DNA from: Bostrychus sinensis
Taxonomy: Eukaryota; Chordata; Actinopteri; Gobiiformes; Eleotridae
Direction of reading: 5' to 3'
Assembly (NCBI GenBank): GCA_020698575.1
Contig: CM036243.1
Coordinates: forward strand, 12,515,903-12,579,902
Length of the DNA stretch: 64,000 nucleotides
Below, in pieces: positions 12,963 through 25,605 of this stretch. Every line of letters starts with the position of its first letter. The first letter of the stretch is position 1. Below the pieces are notes generated by a model. That model was not told the DNA's origin and ran no database searches. It saw only the letters and a list, made by a program, of their open reading frames with translations. The position numbers were made by a program, and so were the translations under genes.

Positions 12963-15615
12963 TATGATGTCAAATTTTATTTTGCAGGACTTTCATAGAT
13001 AACAATGTTTAGCCTGTTTCTGTAAAATCTGGACAATCACAGGCTTGCATACATTTGGATCTGACAGGATCATCTGCTTCTGAATTATAATAAGGGAAGC
13101 TGCTGGTGAGTTGAAGCCAAAAATTTCTACAGCATCTAACTCTGAGTTGTATGTTAGATGTTCCCCGGAATCATTTACGCCTGGTTAAACATGTACAAAG
13201 GTATATCCATCGTTTCCTTTGACTTAGAGCAATGGCTTTCTGGAGGTCTGTAAGAGCCTCTATTTTTTCTGGCTTTATTGTTTGTTTTGGACACAGACGA
13301 ATGCTTAAATAGCCTCTTTCTCTGTATTATCTGCACCCGTTATTACAATGTTGATGAGTAATACAGGCTAACCAATGGAAGCCTGATTAGATACCTTTTC
13401 ACAATCTCATAACAATGTCTTGGACTGTTTTACACTAAAAAATCATACCTTCACTTAAAAAAACGAATGCCTTTGTGATGTTTACTAAGTTCTATAGAAA
13501 TCCAAGCTTCAGTGTGACTATATGTGCCTGTGTGGACAAGCTGCACATTTCCAACCAGCAGCACGCAGACATTCCACCCTTGCATTGTCTGCGAGCTATT
13601 GCAGCTTTAAACCTATTACATCACATAACAATCTGCTAGAAAGCTATTAAAGTTTTAAGAGACTGAAGATAATGTTTCACGTGTGATCAGATTCCTATAT
13701 TAACCATTCAGAGGTCAGCAAATGGCGGAGTTACTATAAAGGAATCAATGGTGCATCTATTTCAGGAAACCCAACATCTTAGCCAGGACCATTGCTCTTT
13801 TTAGACATGTCCTAAAGACACATTGAGAATGCATTTTATATACTAATGTTTTAAACTTTTTTTAGCCAGCCTCTGTCTTTGTATTTGTATCTGCTGCGAC
13901 TGACAAGCCGTGTAAAAAAAGAAAACAGACAGGATTTCCTGTGTTTTATTATAAATAGTTAACCTACTGAATAAATACATTTGTGTTTTTTGATGTATAC
14001 AAACCATGTTACAGTTGTCTCCATTTTAACCAACAGAAAAGCATAGTAATACATTTGTCACTAAAATTATTGAGTGTCATTATTTTTTATTAATAAATGT
14101 CCTGTTAAAATTCTAAACGTAAGCACTAGTGTCATTTATTTTAGGTACATGACCAAAAAAAAATTATGGATTTCGGAAGCTTTATCGTCACTTGGTAAGG
14201 TAAAATGCACTATGATTTGTGAAAAAAATGTATCCCAGTTTTTGGGTTTAAAAATCTGGTCACCCTATAGAAATCTTTAGCATACATTGACAAACTATTG
14301 TAGTCACAGTTCTGTTACTACTTCATCATAACATAAGAATACTGTGACTTAGCATGTATCCTTCAATGCTAATAGCTCCAATAAAAATGGCTAAACATCT
14401 GGCCATTTGGAAATTTGTGCTCTGCAACCTAAAACCTAAATGCTTTCACAGCCTAGAATCTAAGTCTTGCTTGTCATAGCTGCATATCTTTTTCACCAAA
14501 TAGTCCAAAGCAAATTACATCTAGATTTGACAAGTGATGCAAATCTGACCACGTATCCTCTGGATTTATTTTATTGTGATGCTATTTGATCTCATTACAC
14601 AGTGCCTTTAGCTACAGCTGTCACTAGCACTGAAGCATGATAATGGAGGAAAAGCTTAGAATATCCTATTGCCACTTCTGACACACTTAATGTTATGTAA
14701 ACAGGAAACCAATCTATTTTAACTGCCAAAATGACAAAAAAGTGAGCAAAGTAAACTCCATGCCACCTTGTAATAAAAAATAAATAAAAATCACACTTAT
14801 TTGCATGTAATTCCATGTGTCAACACTCAGGTTCTGGAAGTGGAGCTGTCATATTATCCACAGACTGCAGAAAAATGACTTTGTTTACCGTTGTTTATCT
14901 GAAGGCCCGTGGCTTTGTGTACCACTGTGGAGGATGGTGATGAAGCTGTTTACACAAAACAACATAAATTAGTCATTACTCAGGCGCACGGTGAACATCA
15001 TTAGGGAGATTACGCTTTTAAATAGCATCACAATAGCATTAAATTGATTGGTATGATTTATTTTTTTTAAATGATAAGAGAAAGAGGGAGTGGTGATGTC
15101 CGAGCCATCACGTTTTGTATCCGTGCTGCACGTTTCACAGATTATGGCAGTCTGTCTGATTCTGGCCCAATATGATGCAAAGTCACTGCAGTCGGGTTAA
15201 TCTGGCCATAATCCCTGAGAAACATTCGGCCCCAGATCTGAGGCCTAGGGGACATCACTGTTTGTCCTCTCCTAGAGCACATAACATGGCTTTTTTATCC
15301 CAAAGCAGAGACAATATAGAACATTTTCTATTAGACATTCAAGGTTGCTTTGTTTTTAAGTTTGGTAGCAAGACGACTCAAAAAGTAATGGCCGTATTTT
15401 GATAGACACTAACTTTACAGTAAACTTCACATGGGGTTAGTCAAGGAACAAAGGGCTTTGAGGAACAATGGATGGAACAATTGCCCCTAAACTAGAAGAC
15501 AACCAGTTTGAATCAAAATTTGAGCAATTTTTTGGTTTATCCTTGTTTGGCTTATTTGTATGCAGGTATTATTGGTACCCGTTAATAAAATGTTGACAAG
15601 AAGAGTAGGTTAACT

Positions 15616-17568
15616 GAGTGTTTCCCAACCAGGGGTACAAGGACCCCTAGGGGTACACGAGCATTTTGCAGGGGGTACTTGGGATTATTTCATCATTCAT
15701 TCATCATCATTTGATTAGGAAATATTTGCTCTATTTTCATATTAAATTATTCAAATTTATGAAAAACAAGCTTAAATGTCTCATTTAGTGAGGAAATGGA
15801 GGCAAAACTGCAAAAAAAAAAAAAAAAAGATTTAAATAGGCCTATTATATTTTGTTTCATATTTGAGTTTTATTAATAGCTGATTTTTTAAATGGTGATT
15901 ATTTTTTATTCATTTGTGTTGTAGAAAAATTATTTTTTTTATATATTGAGCATAAAATAATTGTTTTGTTTTGTATTTTGATGTATTTTTTTGTTCTGTT
16001 ATATTTTTATATATAATTTTTCATATTGTTATTTTTATTTTATTTTTATTTTTTTTCAAAGCAAAAAATGCCAGAGAATTAGCATTTTTCAAAGGTAATT
16101 ATAACAAGTATGAGTGACGGGGTACTTGAAGCCAGGGCTTAATTTGTAAATCAAACGATGCCGGAACAAAAATTGTGCTTTGACCTGGGAGTCCACAAGG
16201 CAAACATCGATCCCAGGAACGTACACACAACACAATGCTTAGATGCACACACGTGCCAAAATACCAAGCAACTGCTCTTTTATACTGAGTTTTAAATTAT
16301 ATTTTAGCATATTTGTTAACATTATTATACATTATAGTGTTTCACTTCAGTGTAATGTGTCAGTGTACGTTTGTGTGATTGCTCAGCTGATCGAGAAATC
16401 AGCTGCTATGCATAATTACTGCGCTTTTGACTCACTCTGTCATAGACCTACTGTGTGCGGCCACCAGTCTGAAGTAAGAACACAGACTCATGCAGCTGTG
16501 GTCTGTATAAACAAAGTCTAGACTAAGAAAGGGAGCACACGGCAGCATTAAGCTTTCAGCCTATGTCTCTACTTTTGCTTTCGCTTCTTTTTAGTGACTG
16601 CCGTGGAGCGCGCAGCCTTCTCAGCATAATGGCGTTTCACGGCTCCAGGCTCTGAGACCCTCAGCATGTGAGCTTGAGCTTACAGATGCATCTGAACAAA
16701 CAAAAAAGAACAAACTGCTGTGGATCTATGTCCCCTATGTCCCCGGGGGCGCGTGGCATAAGGTTTCTCTGCGTAACTATGGCTATGTAACAGTGACACT
16801 GGCCCTCTCATCCTGTGACCCACAATCAGCGTGTTAGCTCTAGCTTCCATTTACTTTTGAGTAAAAGAACAAACTGACTCCCGTGCGCTCTCTGGCGCAG
16901 TGGGGAAATAATGCGGCACATCCAAAGCGCATCAAGTAGGTCCCTTCCGCGTAACCAAAGTCAGGTCAAACCTCAACAGATTTACCGTCTTCTGGCTGTT
17001 GGCAAACACATCACTTTTGACTTAAAGAGCAGCAGTCAGCTGTAGCTCCATTCACGTTTGTAAAAACACACAGCCTACTATGGCTCTGTGGATGTAGCAG
17101 GGATTGGGCGGGGTTGGGGAACATCTCAAGGTACACACAGTGCGTACTGCTGTACACCTGCAGACACCACTGGTGTTAACAGTGGTGAATAGATGTTTCA
17201 GTTTGACGTGAAGGTCTTTTCCACCCGATTCCCTGTACACTCTATAGACACGAATTACAGCGTGGTGGCAGTCTATGTTGAAGCGCTCACGCGGAAATGA
17301 AGCATGGCTTTTAGGTTTAAAACTTGTGCATTTCTATATAGATCGTCAACACAGGTTTAGGAGGCCAAAAGAGTCAAATGTAGTCAACACTTTGTTCTGA
17401 GTTGTGTCCGAGTTACCGGATCCAAGCAAACAGTTGCCGGATCCAACTGCGTCAAAATAAGGGAGTTTCCGGATCCTGTTCCGGCAAGATCCGGCTCAAA
17501 TTAAGCCCTGCTTGCGGCATAAAAAAAAGCCAAAGGGTACGCAAGACAAAAAAGGTTGGGAACCACTG
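15616..17568. mobile_element. Outer hAT-type element, interrupted by a second element
   Basis: The left end GAGTGTTTCCCAACC (15616-15630) and right end GGTTGGGAACCACTG (17554-17568) are inverted repeats of the CAGTGGTTCCCAACC type typical of hAT/Charlie-like elements. The 8-bp flanks are GGTTAACT (15608-15615) and GGTTAACC (17569-17576), a 7/8 target duplication. Without the inserted 16133-17510 and its duplication, the element is about 567 bp. It has no transposase and is therefore non-autonomous. Confidence 0.85.
16133..17510. mobile_element. Inner hAT-type element nested in the outer one (1378 bp)
   Basis: Perfect 14-bp inverted termini CAGGGCTTAATTTG (16133-16146) and CAAATTAAGCCCTG (17497-17510) are flanked by CTTGAAGC and CTTGCGGC, a 6/8 match of an 8-bp duplication. 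Near the right end CCGGATCC or close variants occur repeatedly (about 17417-17495), with a related CCGGAACA near the left end. These may be subterminal transposase-binding repeats. The base composition is clearly more GC-rich than the outer element. No frame resembles a hAT transposase. Confidence 0.85.
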
Positions 17569-18359
17569 GGTTAACCAATAAAAGCTTTTTAAAGAATCTT
17601 ACGTATATGCTATTTCCCTCAAATACAAGAAAAATTGCATGCTTTTACTAATAAATGCCTTTGCGATTTATGCTGACTTTTGTAAAGTAAATAGAGTAAA
17701 TATGTGTGCACAAGCTCAAGAACTACAGTAGCATGACACATAGACATCTAGTCATTGTACCAAAGTAAATACATGGCTTTGTGACCCCAAAGCAGAGACA
17801 CCAGAGGATGTATTGTCTCTATCAGACTTTCAGAGTTTCATCTCCCACACAGAAATACATGAAGTACACTCTGTACTCTCTGAAACTATACTTTGTGAGC
17901 CAAATTAAGTTTAGAGGGAGCTGCTGCAGCCTCCTCTATTCGCCCTTTAAAATGCCACATTATAAACTTGGCTTCCTTGTCTCCGACCTAAAAGTAATTA
18001 CTCATTTGCTAATGCCTCACTTACTCTGTGTGTACAGATGGTGATAATATTTAGGATTCACTGGCAGGATGACTCAATGTTTTTTTTTTTTTTACAGGAC
18101 TCAGCTCATTATCAATGTGTTATTAACATTTTGCCGCATAGTAGAAGTTGTAAACACAAGGGACAATTTGTGGTTTCTCCTTTTTATCTGGCTTTGTGCA
18201 TTGTTGCAGTTAACAATTTATAGAGCTTTTTAAAAATAGGAGAAACTTTGTATGCATATACCTCTATGACATTTGTCTTTACACACAATGCATAGGTGTA
18301 TACTGTAGTGATTTATCAGTTGGTTATTTTTTATAATTTTCTTAATGCATTGTGCAGTA

Positions 18360-18505
18360 AATGAACCCTAGTCTATTTGAATGCCCTGCAACTAACTGGC
18401 AATCGTCCATAGTGTACTCTGGGCTCAGGTCCAGAGTTACTGACAGCCACCCATCATACACAAACTGAAATAATAATAAGAAAATGAATGGATGAATTGG
18501 CATTT
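18360..18505 (+). mobile_element. SINE 3' fragment, plus strand
   Basis: CCCTGCAACTAACTGGCAAT followed by TGGGCTCAGGTCCAG and GAAAATGAATGGATGAATTG matches the 3' part of the 10230-10485 family, whose copies end in a 'aaaATGgATGgATG' tail. Confidence 0.55.
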
Positions 18506-18592
18506 AAATGTACAGTATGTTTATACATCGTCAATATATATATGCTATATACAGTGTATGAATAATATTAGACACTAGTGCAGTTGCATTGC

Positions 18593-18616
18593 GCACACAC
18601 ACACACACCCACACCA

Positions 18617-18651
<35 letters not shown>

Positions 18652-18736
18652 CCACACCCACACACACACCCACACCTACACACCCACACCTACACACCCA
18701 CACACACGCCCACACACACACACCCACACACACACA
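18593..18736. repeat. (CA)n microsatellite, interrupted
   Basis: About 144 bp of CACACA with CCCACA and CCTACA interruptions. The His/Thr/Pro-rich frames it generates are not genes. Confidence 0.97.
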
Positions 18737-21700
18737 TTCAGGTGTTCCTCGGAGCAGTCAGAGACACCTGTGTCACCAGCTGCTCTGTCTATTTATAGAT
18801 GACTCTTTGTTGTCTTTTTGATCCAGACTTTTGAAGCAGCTGTTAATGTAACACAAGACGATAAGCTGTGGATGCACACAATGACCAATAAATTAACCAA
18901 CTAGCTACGACAGCTACACCCAGTCAATTTTTGAAATGGGTTTGAGATCCCTTCCCAGATTTTTTCTTATTAATTTGAATATTTACATTTAAAATTGGTC
19001 TTTGTGTGATGTTTCTGTCTCAGGTCACATGCAGATTTGATAAAGACAGTAGGTAAACTGCTAACCAGGGAGAGAGATGGGGAGAAACTGGAACAGAGTG
19101 GCTGCAGCTGGCTATTTGACACAGGCTCCTCCAGTATGTGGGATGTTCTACACAATTCATTGCAACAAGAGGGAGTATATATTCTGCGTCCATTGATACT
19201 GCCCCTTGTTCTCTAGTTGGTTATGTCTGTCCAATTTCATTTGAAGGCAGCTTAACCCAGAGATATACTTGCTGTTTGAGCGTGCATATGCCAGTGCATG
19301 ACATCACTGTGCATACCCATGTGTAGAAAGGCAAGGATAATACATAACCTATAACTGCACAGCAATAGTCACAAACTAAAGTTACAATGTTTACCTTTGA
19401 TGATTGACTGCACTAATCTGGAAAAAGAACTTCCATGTCATACTTGTGTAAAAGTTGATCTGTCTGGGGTGTTCCGAGGAGGGAAGTACTAACAAGCAAT
19501 ACAATGATACTAGGGCAGGTATGTGAACAAGTACATGCTGCAATGCAAACGCTTCTTAACCACAAGTATATCTCTGGCCTTAATCTTCATCTGTTGGTCA
19601 TTGGTACTGCCCCCTGGAAATCACATTGAACCCAACAGAGAGTAGACTGTTTGTAGGTAGCCAAACTAATGTCAAACATAACCTCAAAAGAAACAAGGTG
19701 GGTATATACAGTATATATTCATAAACATTATACGTGAACATTTAAAAATCAAAGGCTGAGTACAAGCCTTCCATCCCGCAGGCCTGGTTCTTAGTTGAGA
19801 CTTCCTATTATCACCTCGAGACACAGAACTTTGTCTGAACTCTCGCGCTAGACCATGACCTTTCACCATTAACAGCACAGAGTGTCTCCTCAAGGTCTGC
19901 CAGGCGGTAAACAATCTTTATCAGGACATTAGGCTGCAATGTCCTTCTTTATAATAACCATTATAGGCGATAGCTCCCACAGACTGTCCTGCAGCCTGTG
20001 TTATAGATTTAGCTAATAATCATTTGACCTGAGTGTCCATGAGTAAAGCACTCTCTTACAGTCTTATCACTGTAGGAAAATAGCTTTGATAATGCAAGTG
20101 GAGACAGCATCTGACCAATCAGTTTGCAGCCATAACTCAGGATGTCTGCAGGGAGAATGAAAATAATATTGCATCTCATTAATTAAGGTTGCCAAGGTGA
20201 GCTTAAAGCCTCATAACAGGAAAAAACAAAACTGTTTTGAGCTTTAAGCAAAGGCCCATCTCTCCTACAGAGTGCAATGCCAAGAATATACAACACAGTA
20301 TCCTTGAATAAAACATTAAGCCTGGCCTGAATATTGATGCAGAGAAACAGCAGGATGAGGAAGAGGAGAGTGGAAAGGGAAGAGAGGACTGGATGGAAAC
20401 CACAGGCAGCAGATCATTTTCTTTAGACATCTCCTCAGTCTCAGATTATGGCCAGAGAAAAGAATAAATGACAAGCAGCATGTGTGTCTTCAGCACTAAT
20501 AATGGGTTTAGCTCAGAGCTGCTCTGTCTAAAAAAGTGCCCACAGCTTCTGACCACAGGATGAGCTAAGAATAGGTCTATGGTGCACGGACCGGCCGCCT
20601 GTCATTAACCATTAACCATTAAGAGTTAATCTGACGTCACAAAAGCCAAAGAAGAATTGTCCGGGCAGAGATATCTCAGCTTAAAATGACATCTGGAACA
20701 AGAAATTTGGCATGTTAATGTATGTTTTTATATCAGGGATGAATATTGATATGAATAGCAGCATTTAGAGATTGCTTTATCTGTATACTGGTGTGGAAGG
20801 TGTCATTAAGCAACAATGTTGGTGCACCATATTTACAGTACAACAATATCTAAGCTAAATGCCATTCTCAGATTTGTCAGCTCCAAAATCCAATTGTATG
20901 TTTAAAAGTGTGAAAAGAATACATCAATTAAAAGACCAGAAATGTATGTAAAATGTTGTCTTTCAACATCAAAATAATACATCTTTGTGGTATTATTCCC
21001 TAATAATGCTTATACTTCATAAATCTTACCTCAACTTTACAGTAAGGGTTGTGAGTGAACTTGTAATTTCATACTATAAAATATTCATGCATCTGTGGCA
21101 CATACATTTGTGTATATTCTGCGTCAACAGTGAGCACCAGTGCACTGCCTCAGTATAGAGACATCTATATGGCACATCCCACGTCACAGAAGATGGGTCA
21201 GTGACCACGGGGAATATACTCATGACTCAAATTTGATTAGAACAACCTTGTGAGGATAAATATGGTCGTAAGAAATGTACTTTTATTAGTCCATGACAGA
21301 AAAGAGGTGATGTATAAGAGACATTTTGCGAACTCTCATCAGGAATCTGCCACTGGAGTGAGAATAAATAGAAAACAGGCTTGAAAGCTGTTGGAGAAAT
21401 TCTCTGTTAGAAACTTTTTGGAGTTTGTAGTTGCACAGGCTGAATGTTAATCAAAGATCAATAGTTTGGCCAGTTAAAAAGGACAAGACAGCAGCATTTA
21501 GTTTCCCGAATGAATAAAATATGCAGTTCATATATTTTTCTACAATACATTTCCATTACTTTCCCGGGACTTCGCCATAACCTTTTAACAAAATTCCATA
21601 AGCAAAACATTCCATTTATGACATAAGTGTAATTATTATTTTGGTTGTTTAAAACCTAAATGAAATATTGTCAGTAAAACAATAGAGTTATTTGTTTAAC

Positions 21701-22092
21701 TTGGTCCATACACCAGTGCTTCTCAACTGGGGAACCAACAGTGGGTCAGGAGAAGGTTAAGTAAAGTTTCAATGCTTTTTTGAAGCCTAAATATTGTTTT
21801 CATTACATAAAATGGTAAAATACATGTGCCATAAAGGTTGTAGTAAAATAATGTAGATACAAACATATATACATAGTACATACAAACATAGTACAGTGTT
21901 AATGATATACACTGTATGTTTGTATGTATGGCTGTAAATGGCATTGGTTCTAAAGTGGTAAAAAAAACAACAACAAAAAAACAACAAAACAAAAAACGAA
22001 AACATGACCAATATACTGGAAGATAAGGCGTCACTAGCATCATGTCTCACACATAGGTCATTTTATTTTATACTTGTTTAATAAAGTGTAAA

Positions 22093-22110
22093 GGGTTAGG
22101 GTTAGGGTTA
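22093..22110. repeat. Short telomere-like run (GGGTTA)3
   Basis: Three perfect GGGTTA units, the vertebrate telomere hexamer (TTAGGG), lie at an internal site. The run is too short to indicate a fusion by itself. Confidence 0.9.
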
Positions 22111-22419
22111 GACTATAGACTGTATCATACATTTCAATGGTAACAGCAATTACTGTATTGTGGGGATGTTTTTTGCAACAAAAATGCCTGCAACATTCCA
22201 CAGTCTGTATAATCAGCAGACTTCACAAAATAAAGGCACATTCGAGCTGGTGACTTTAAGATATTTGTTGCCCAATTCACATCCAACTCGCAAAAAAAAA
22301 CCAAAAAAAAAAAAACCAAACAAACAGACAGGCTTCTCTGTATTTACTTGCAAATATTAATCTAAAATATATTTTTGACAAGTACAACACTTATATGACC
22401 ATGATTTATATGTCCCAGT

Positions 22420-22545
22420 TTAAAATTTTAAGACCTAGATGAACTAAATTGAATACCTGCCCATGCAGTTTAATACTTTTAAGGCCTTGATTTTGGCAAC
22501 ATCAAATTTAATACATTTTTAAGACCTTGGGGCTACCCTGAAAAA
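22420..22545. repeat. Dispersed repeat with AAGGCCTTGATTTT core (copy 1)
   Basis: TAAGGCCTTGATTTTGGCAA, CATCAAATTTAATAC and TTTTTAAGACCTT recur at about 61850-61918 as AAGGCCTTAATTTTGACACC, ATCAAATTGAATAC and CTTTTACAACCTT in the same order and strand. This is probably a MITE-type repeat. Confidence 0.6.
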
Positions 22546-23853
22546 TCAGGACATTTCCATATCCTAGAAATTGTACACTGACCTCATGAAACCTGAAAAG
22601 GCTAAGCTGCAATGACTAATTTACTTCCAAATGGCCCATTAAAGTTAAGTGGCCATCCCTAATAAAATGATGGTGGACACCGCTGGACCTCATCCAGTGC
22701 TCTATCACTTTTGCCGCAATGCCACACTGAACTTTGAATCAATACACCATAAAGATAACCATTTTAAATATTTAATGCCAGTGCCAGAATACAACTCTAT
22801 TCAATGCTTGCTATAAGAATCTGTTTTGTTTCTATCTGGCTTCACAAATGGCACATACCTGACTCTTTACAGAAATGGCGGACATGGAAGTAGCATCTGG
22901 CTGAGACATGACTCATTAGACTGCAAGGTTGAAGTTGACTCGTGACGCAATAAGCAATCTTTTCCAGTCACAAATAGACACTTAAAGCATGATTGCAATT
23001 CAAATTCATGATGAATGTAGAATGCATTATGCTTGAGTGTAAATGATCCAGCAGTGCACTTGATGCCCACATATTTAATTCTAATCTGACAACAGTGATG
23101 TGCACCCACTACTATAATTATTTAATCAGCAAACAAAGAACGTTATTAAGCTGCCACAAAACCATCATTTTTCTTGCCTTAGTAAATAAACACGGGGAAT
23201 AGTATTATGTGTAAGTGTAAAGATATATTGCAAATTTATCATTACCCCAAATTTGCCAATCTGTATAGCAAGAAAGTAAATGTATGGCAATAATGTCTTC
23301 AATCTGACAAACTTTAAAAAAAACAAGCTCTAAATGACCAAGGAAAAAAACATCAACTAAATGATCATAATTTTGTCCTAATTCAGTTCTAAATTTAGTC
23401 CTGGTTTAGTCCTGATTTAGTCCCATGTCAATCAGTGAGTCCAGAGCCTTGTATCTTGTCATAAATTAAAATTGAACTTTTACTTTGGTCTATTGCTAAT
23501 AAAGCTTAACCTTATTAAGCTAATCATGCCGTTATCACAATATTCTACATAATTATCACATATAATATTTCTAATTACATGCAGCTCCTAGTTTGTGCCG
23601 CATTAGAGTATTTCCCTGCTGTTCTCTTCTCTCTACAGTTTGTCTTGGCACAGCTCCACCTCCACTTCACATTGCCTCCGTATATCTCATCTACCTACTC
23701 AGTTCTAGTCTTTATCTCTACCTCTTTTTTTTTGCGTTCTCTTATCTCTCGTTCTTCCCATTCCCAAACCCCCCCTCCCCATCTGCTCGCTCCCAGCTGG
23801 ATCTCTTTTTTACGCTGCACTGCAGACTGGCCTGTGTGTGGATGGGAGGATGA

Positions 23854-23855
<2 letters not shown>

Positions 23856-23891
<36 letters not shown>
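23856..23891. repeat. (CA)18 microsatellite
   Basis: 36 bp of perfect CA repeat on the plus strand. It lies in a pyrimidine-rich stretch (about 23620-23810). Confidence 0.97.
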
Positions 23892-23894
<3 letters not shown>

Positions 23895-25308
23895 TGGTGC
23901 CCCAAAGCCCTGCAGGTGTCCAGACACATCCACGGACCCCACTGCTGTCCATTGACAAGAAGTCATGCTTCTTCATCGACATTTGAGAGGCATTGTGTAT
24001 GGGCAAGAGCTGTCTATTGAAGAAATCATTAGCATTTGTATAATTGGATGGGAAGTATGCATATTTTTTATGTGTATCTGGAGAAAGCTATATGTTTACC
24101 TAACAGCATATGGAGCAAGAAATTGTAAGGAAACAGTAACTTTACTTGAGTACAGTACTGGGGTACGTCTTCCACCTCTGGTAATTTGTGGCGGCAGATG
24201 TACTTATATAATACTTTGTAACATAAATGCAGGAAAAATATGCTTATGCTGATGTTAGGGGTGGGGTTGAGAACAAAAAAAAGTTATTGAATAGTGCTGT
24301 TTTTAATGATGAAATCTTGATGAAATCTCCACACACAGATAAGTCACAGTCTAAATCAATAACTGACAAGTGCTGCTCAGAAGGGAGAGGCGAGTCTAGT
24401 ACAGTACAGATATTAGTATTCAGAGCACTCACAGGGAAACCTCCAGTCGGACCGGGGCTGACTGTCAAATGAAGGATTACACTGAACAAGAATGATAGCC
24501 TGACAATGTTAATACAGCTGCTCTTAATTATACAAGAGTAAAAGAACATGGCAAAAGTGGATAGTAAAAATGACACACTGTAGCTACTGTGGGCGTAAAT
24601 ACAGAATAGGACGCACTTACATGGATGGATGCGTGTGCTCCAACAACATTTACATACTTTAATAACAAGTGTAATTGCTTTCAACTACAGGCTTATGCAT
24701 ATAATTATTTGCACTGACAATGTAAATTACCATACACAAAAGTATGAGAATGCGCCATTGCATAAATGTGGTTTCTCCACTCATAATACAGATATTATCA
24801 ATGAAATCGAAAATAACTTACATATAATAGAGACTTTGAAGTATTTAAACATTCTGGACTTTTGACTGACCATGGCTACGACCTGCAGCTTCACTGTCAA
24901 AGGTGTTTGCATTAACAAAGTGGTTAAACTTAAAACTGAGCTCTGCTATCATCTTTATTTGGTTACGTGACCTAAACTAAATGTTCATTTGCTGTTTAAG
25001 ACTCATTGCTGTCAGAGATGGAATTATGTGATTTGCTTGGACATGAGTTTGATTTAGTGTTTTGCTGACCATGTGCGTACAAAACTATGGTTCATGGGCC
25101 TCACACACTACAATTATTATTGTAGTCATGCTCTTGTTGCACACTTATAATTACACAACCAAAATGAATGAGAACAGAAATGTTTATGTCTTCAGTCTCT
25201 GTGCTGGTAATGGATGTATACTGGATACTGACCAATATATGAAGCCCAGTTATTGGTGTCTGTACCAGGACTGAAAAAAACAGACCAGTGCATCTCTACT
25301 TAAGATAA

Positions 25309-25337
25309 TTTCTTTTTCTTTCTTTCTTTCTTTTTTT
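25309..25337. repeat. (TTTC)n microsatellite at the tail of a SINE
   Basis: TTTCTTTTTCTTTCTTTC followed by a poly-T run, directly next to the 3' end of the minus-strand SINE at 25345-25605. It probably grew from that SINE's A-rich tail. Confidence 0.85.
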
Positions 25338-25344
25338 GCTGCTT

Positions 25345-25605
25345 ATTCCTATTCGTCATCGCAAGTAGCTAGCAACTACAGGCTTTAGGGGGCTATACCT
25401 TGGATAATGGCCAGTTAGTTACAGGGCTGACGCAGAGACACATACACTGATAGACAACTGTTCACTCTCACATTCATTCACTAGGGGCAGTTTAGATTTA
25501 GTTCACTTATACATGCATGTCTTTGGACAGTGGAGAATGCTGGAGTACCCAAAGCCACAGCAGCAGGGCTAAAATACAGCTTTCTTCCCAAGGCTGTAAG
25601 AATAA
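25345..25605 (-). mobile_element. tRNA-derived SINE, minus strand
   Basis: On the minus strand it reads TCCACTGTCCAAAGACATGC, GAATGAATGTGAGAGTGAAC, AGTTGTCTATCAGTG and CCCTGTAACTAACTGGCCAT. This is the same block order as the 10230-10485 copy and the 3' fragment at 18360. The tRNA head is not clear. Confidence 0.7.

Noticed and set aside
16243..16521. 92-codon open frame inside the inner hAT element
   Set aside because: It does not resemble a hAT transposase or any recognised domain.
18593..18736. Regularly spaced short repeats as a CRISPR array
   Set aside because: Simple microsatellite. The genome is eukaryotic, and there are no unique spacers or cas genes.
18578..18802. His/Thr-rich open frames
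   Set aside because: Direct translation of the CA microsatellite at 18593-18736.
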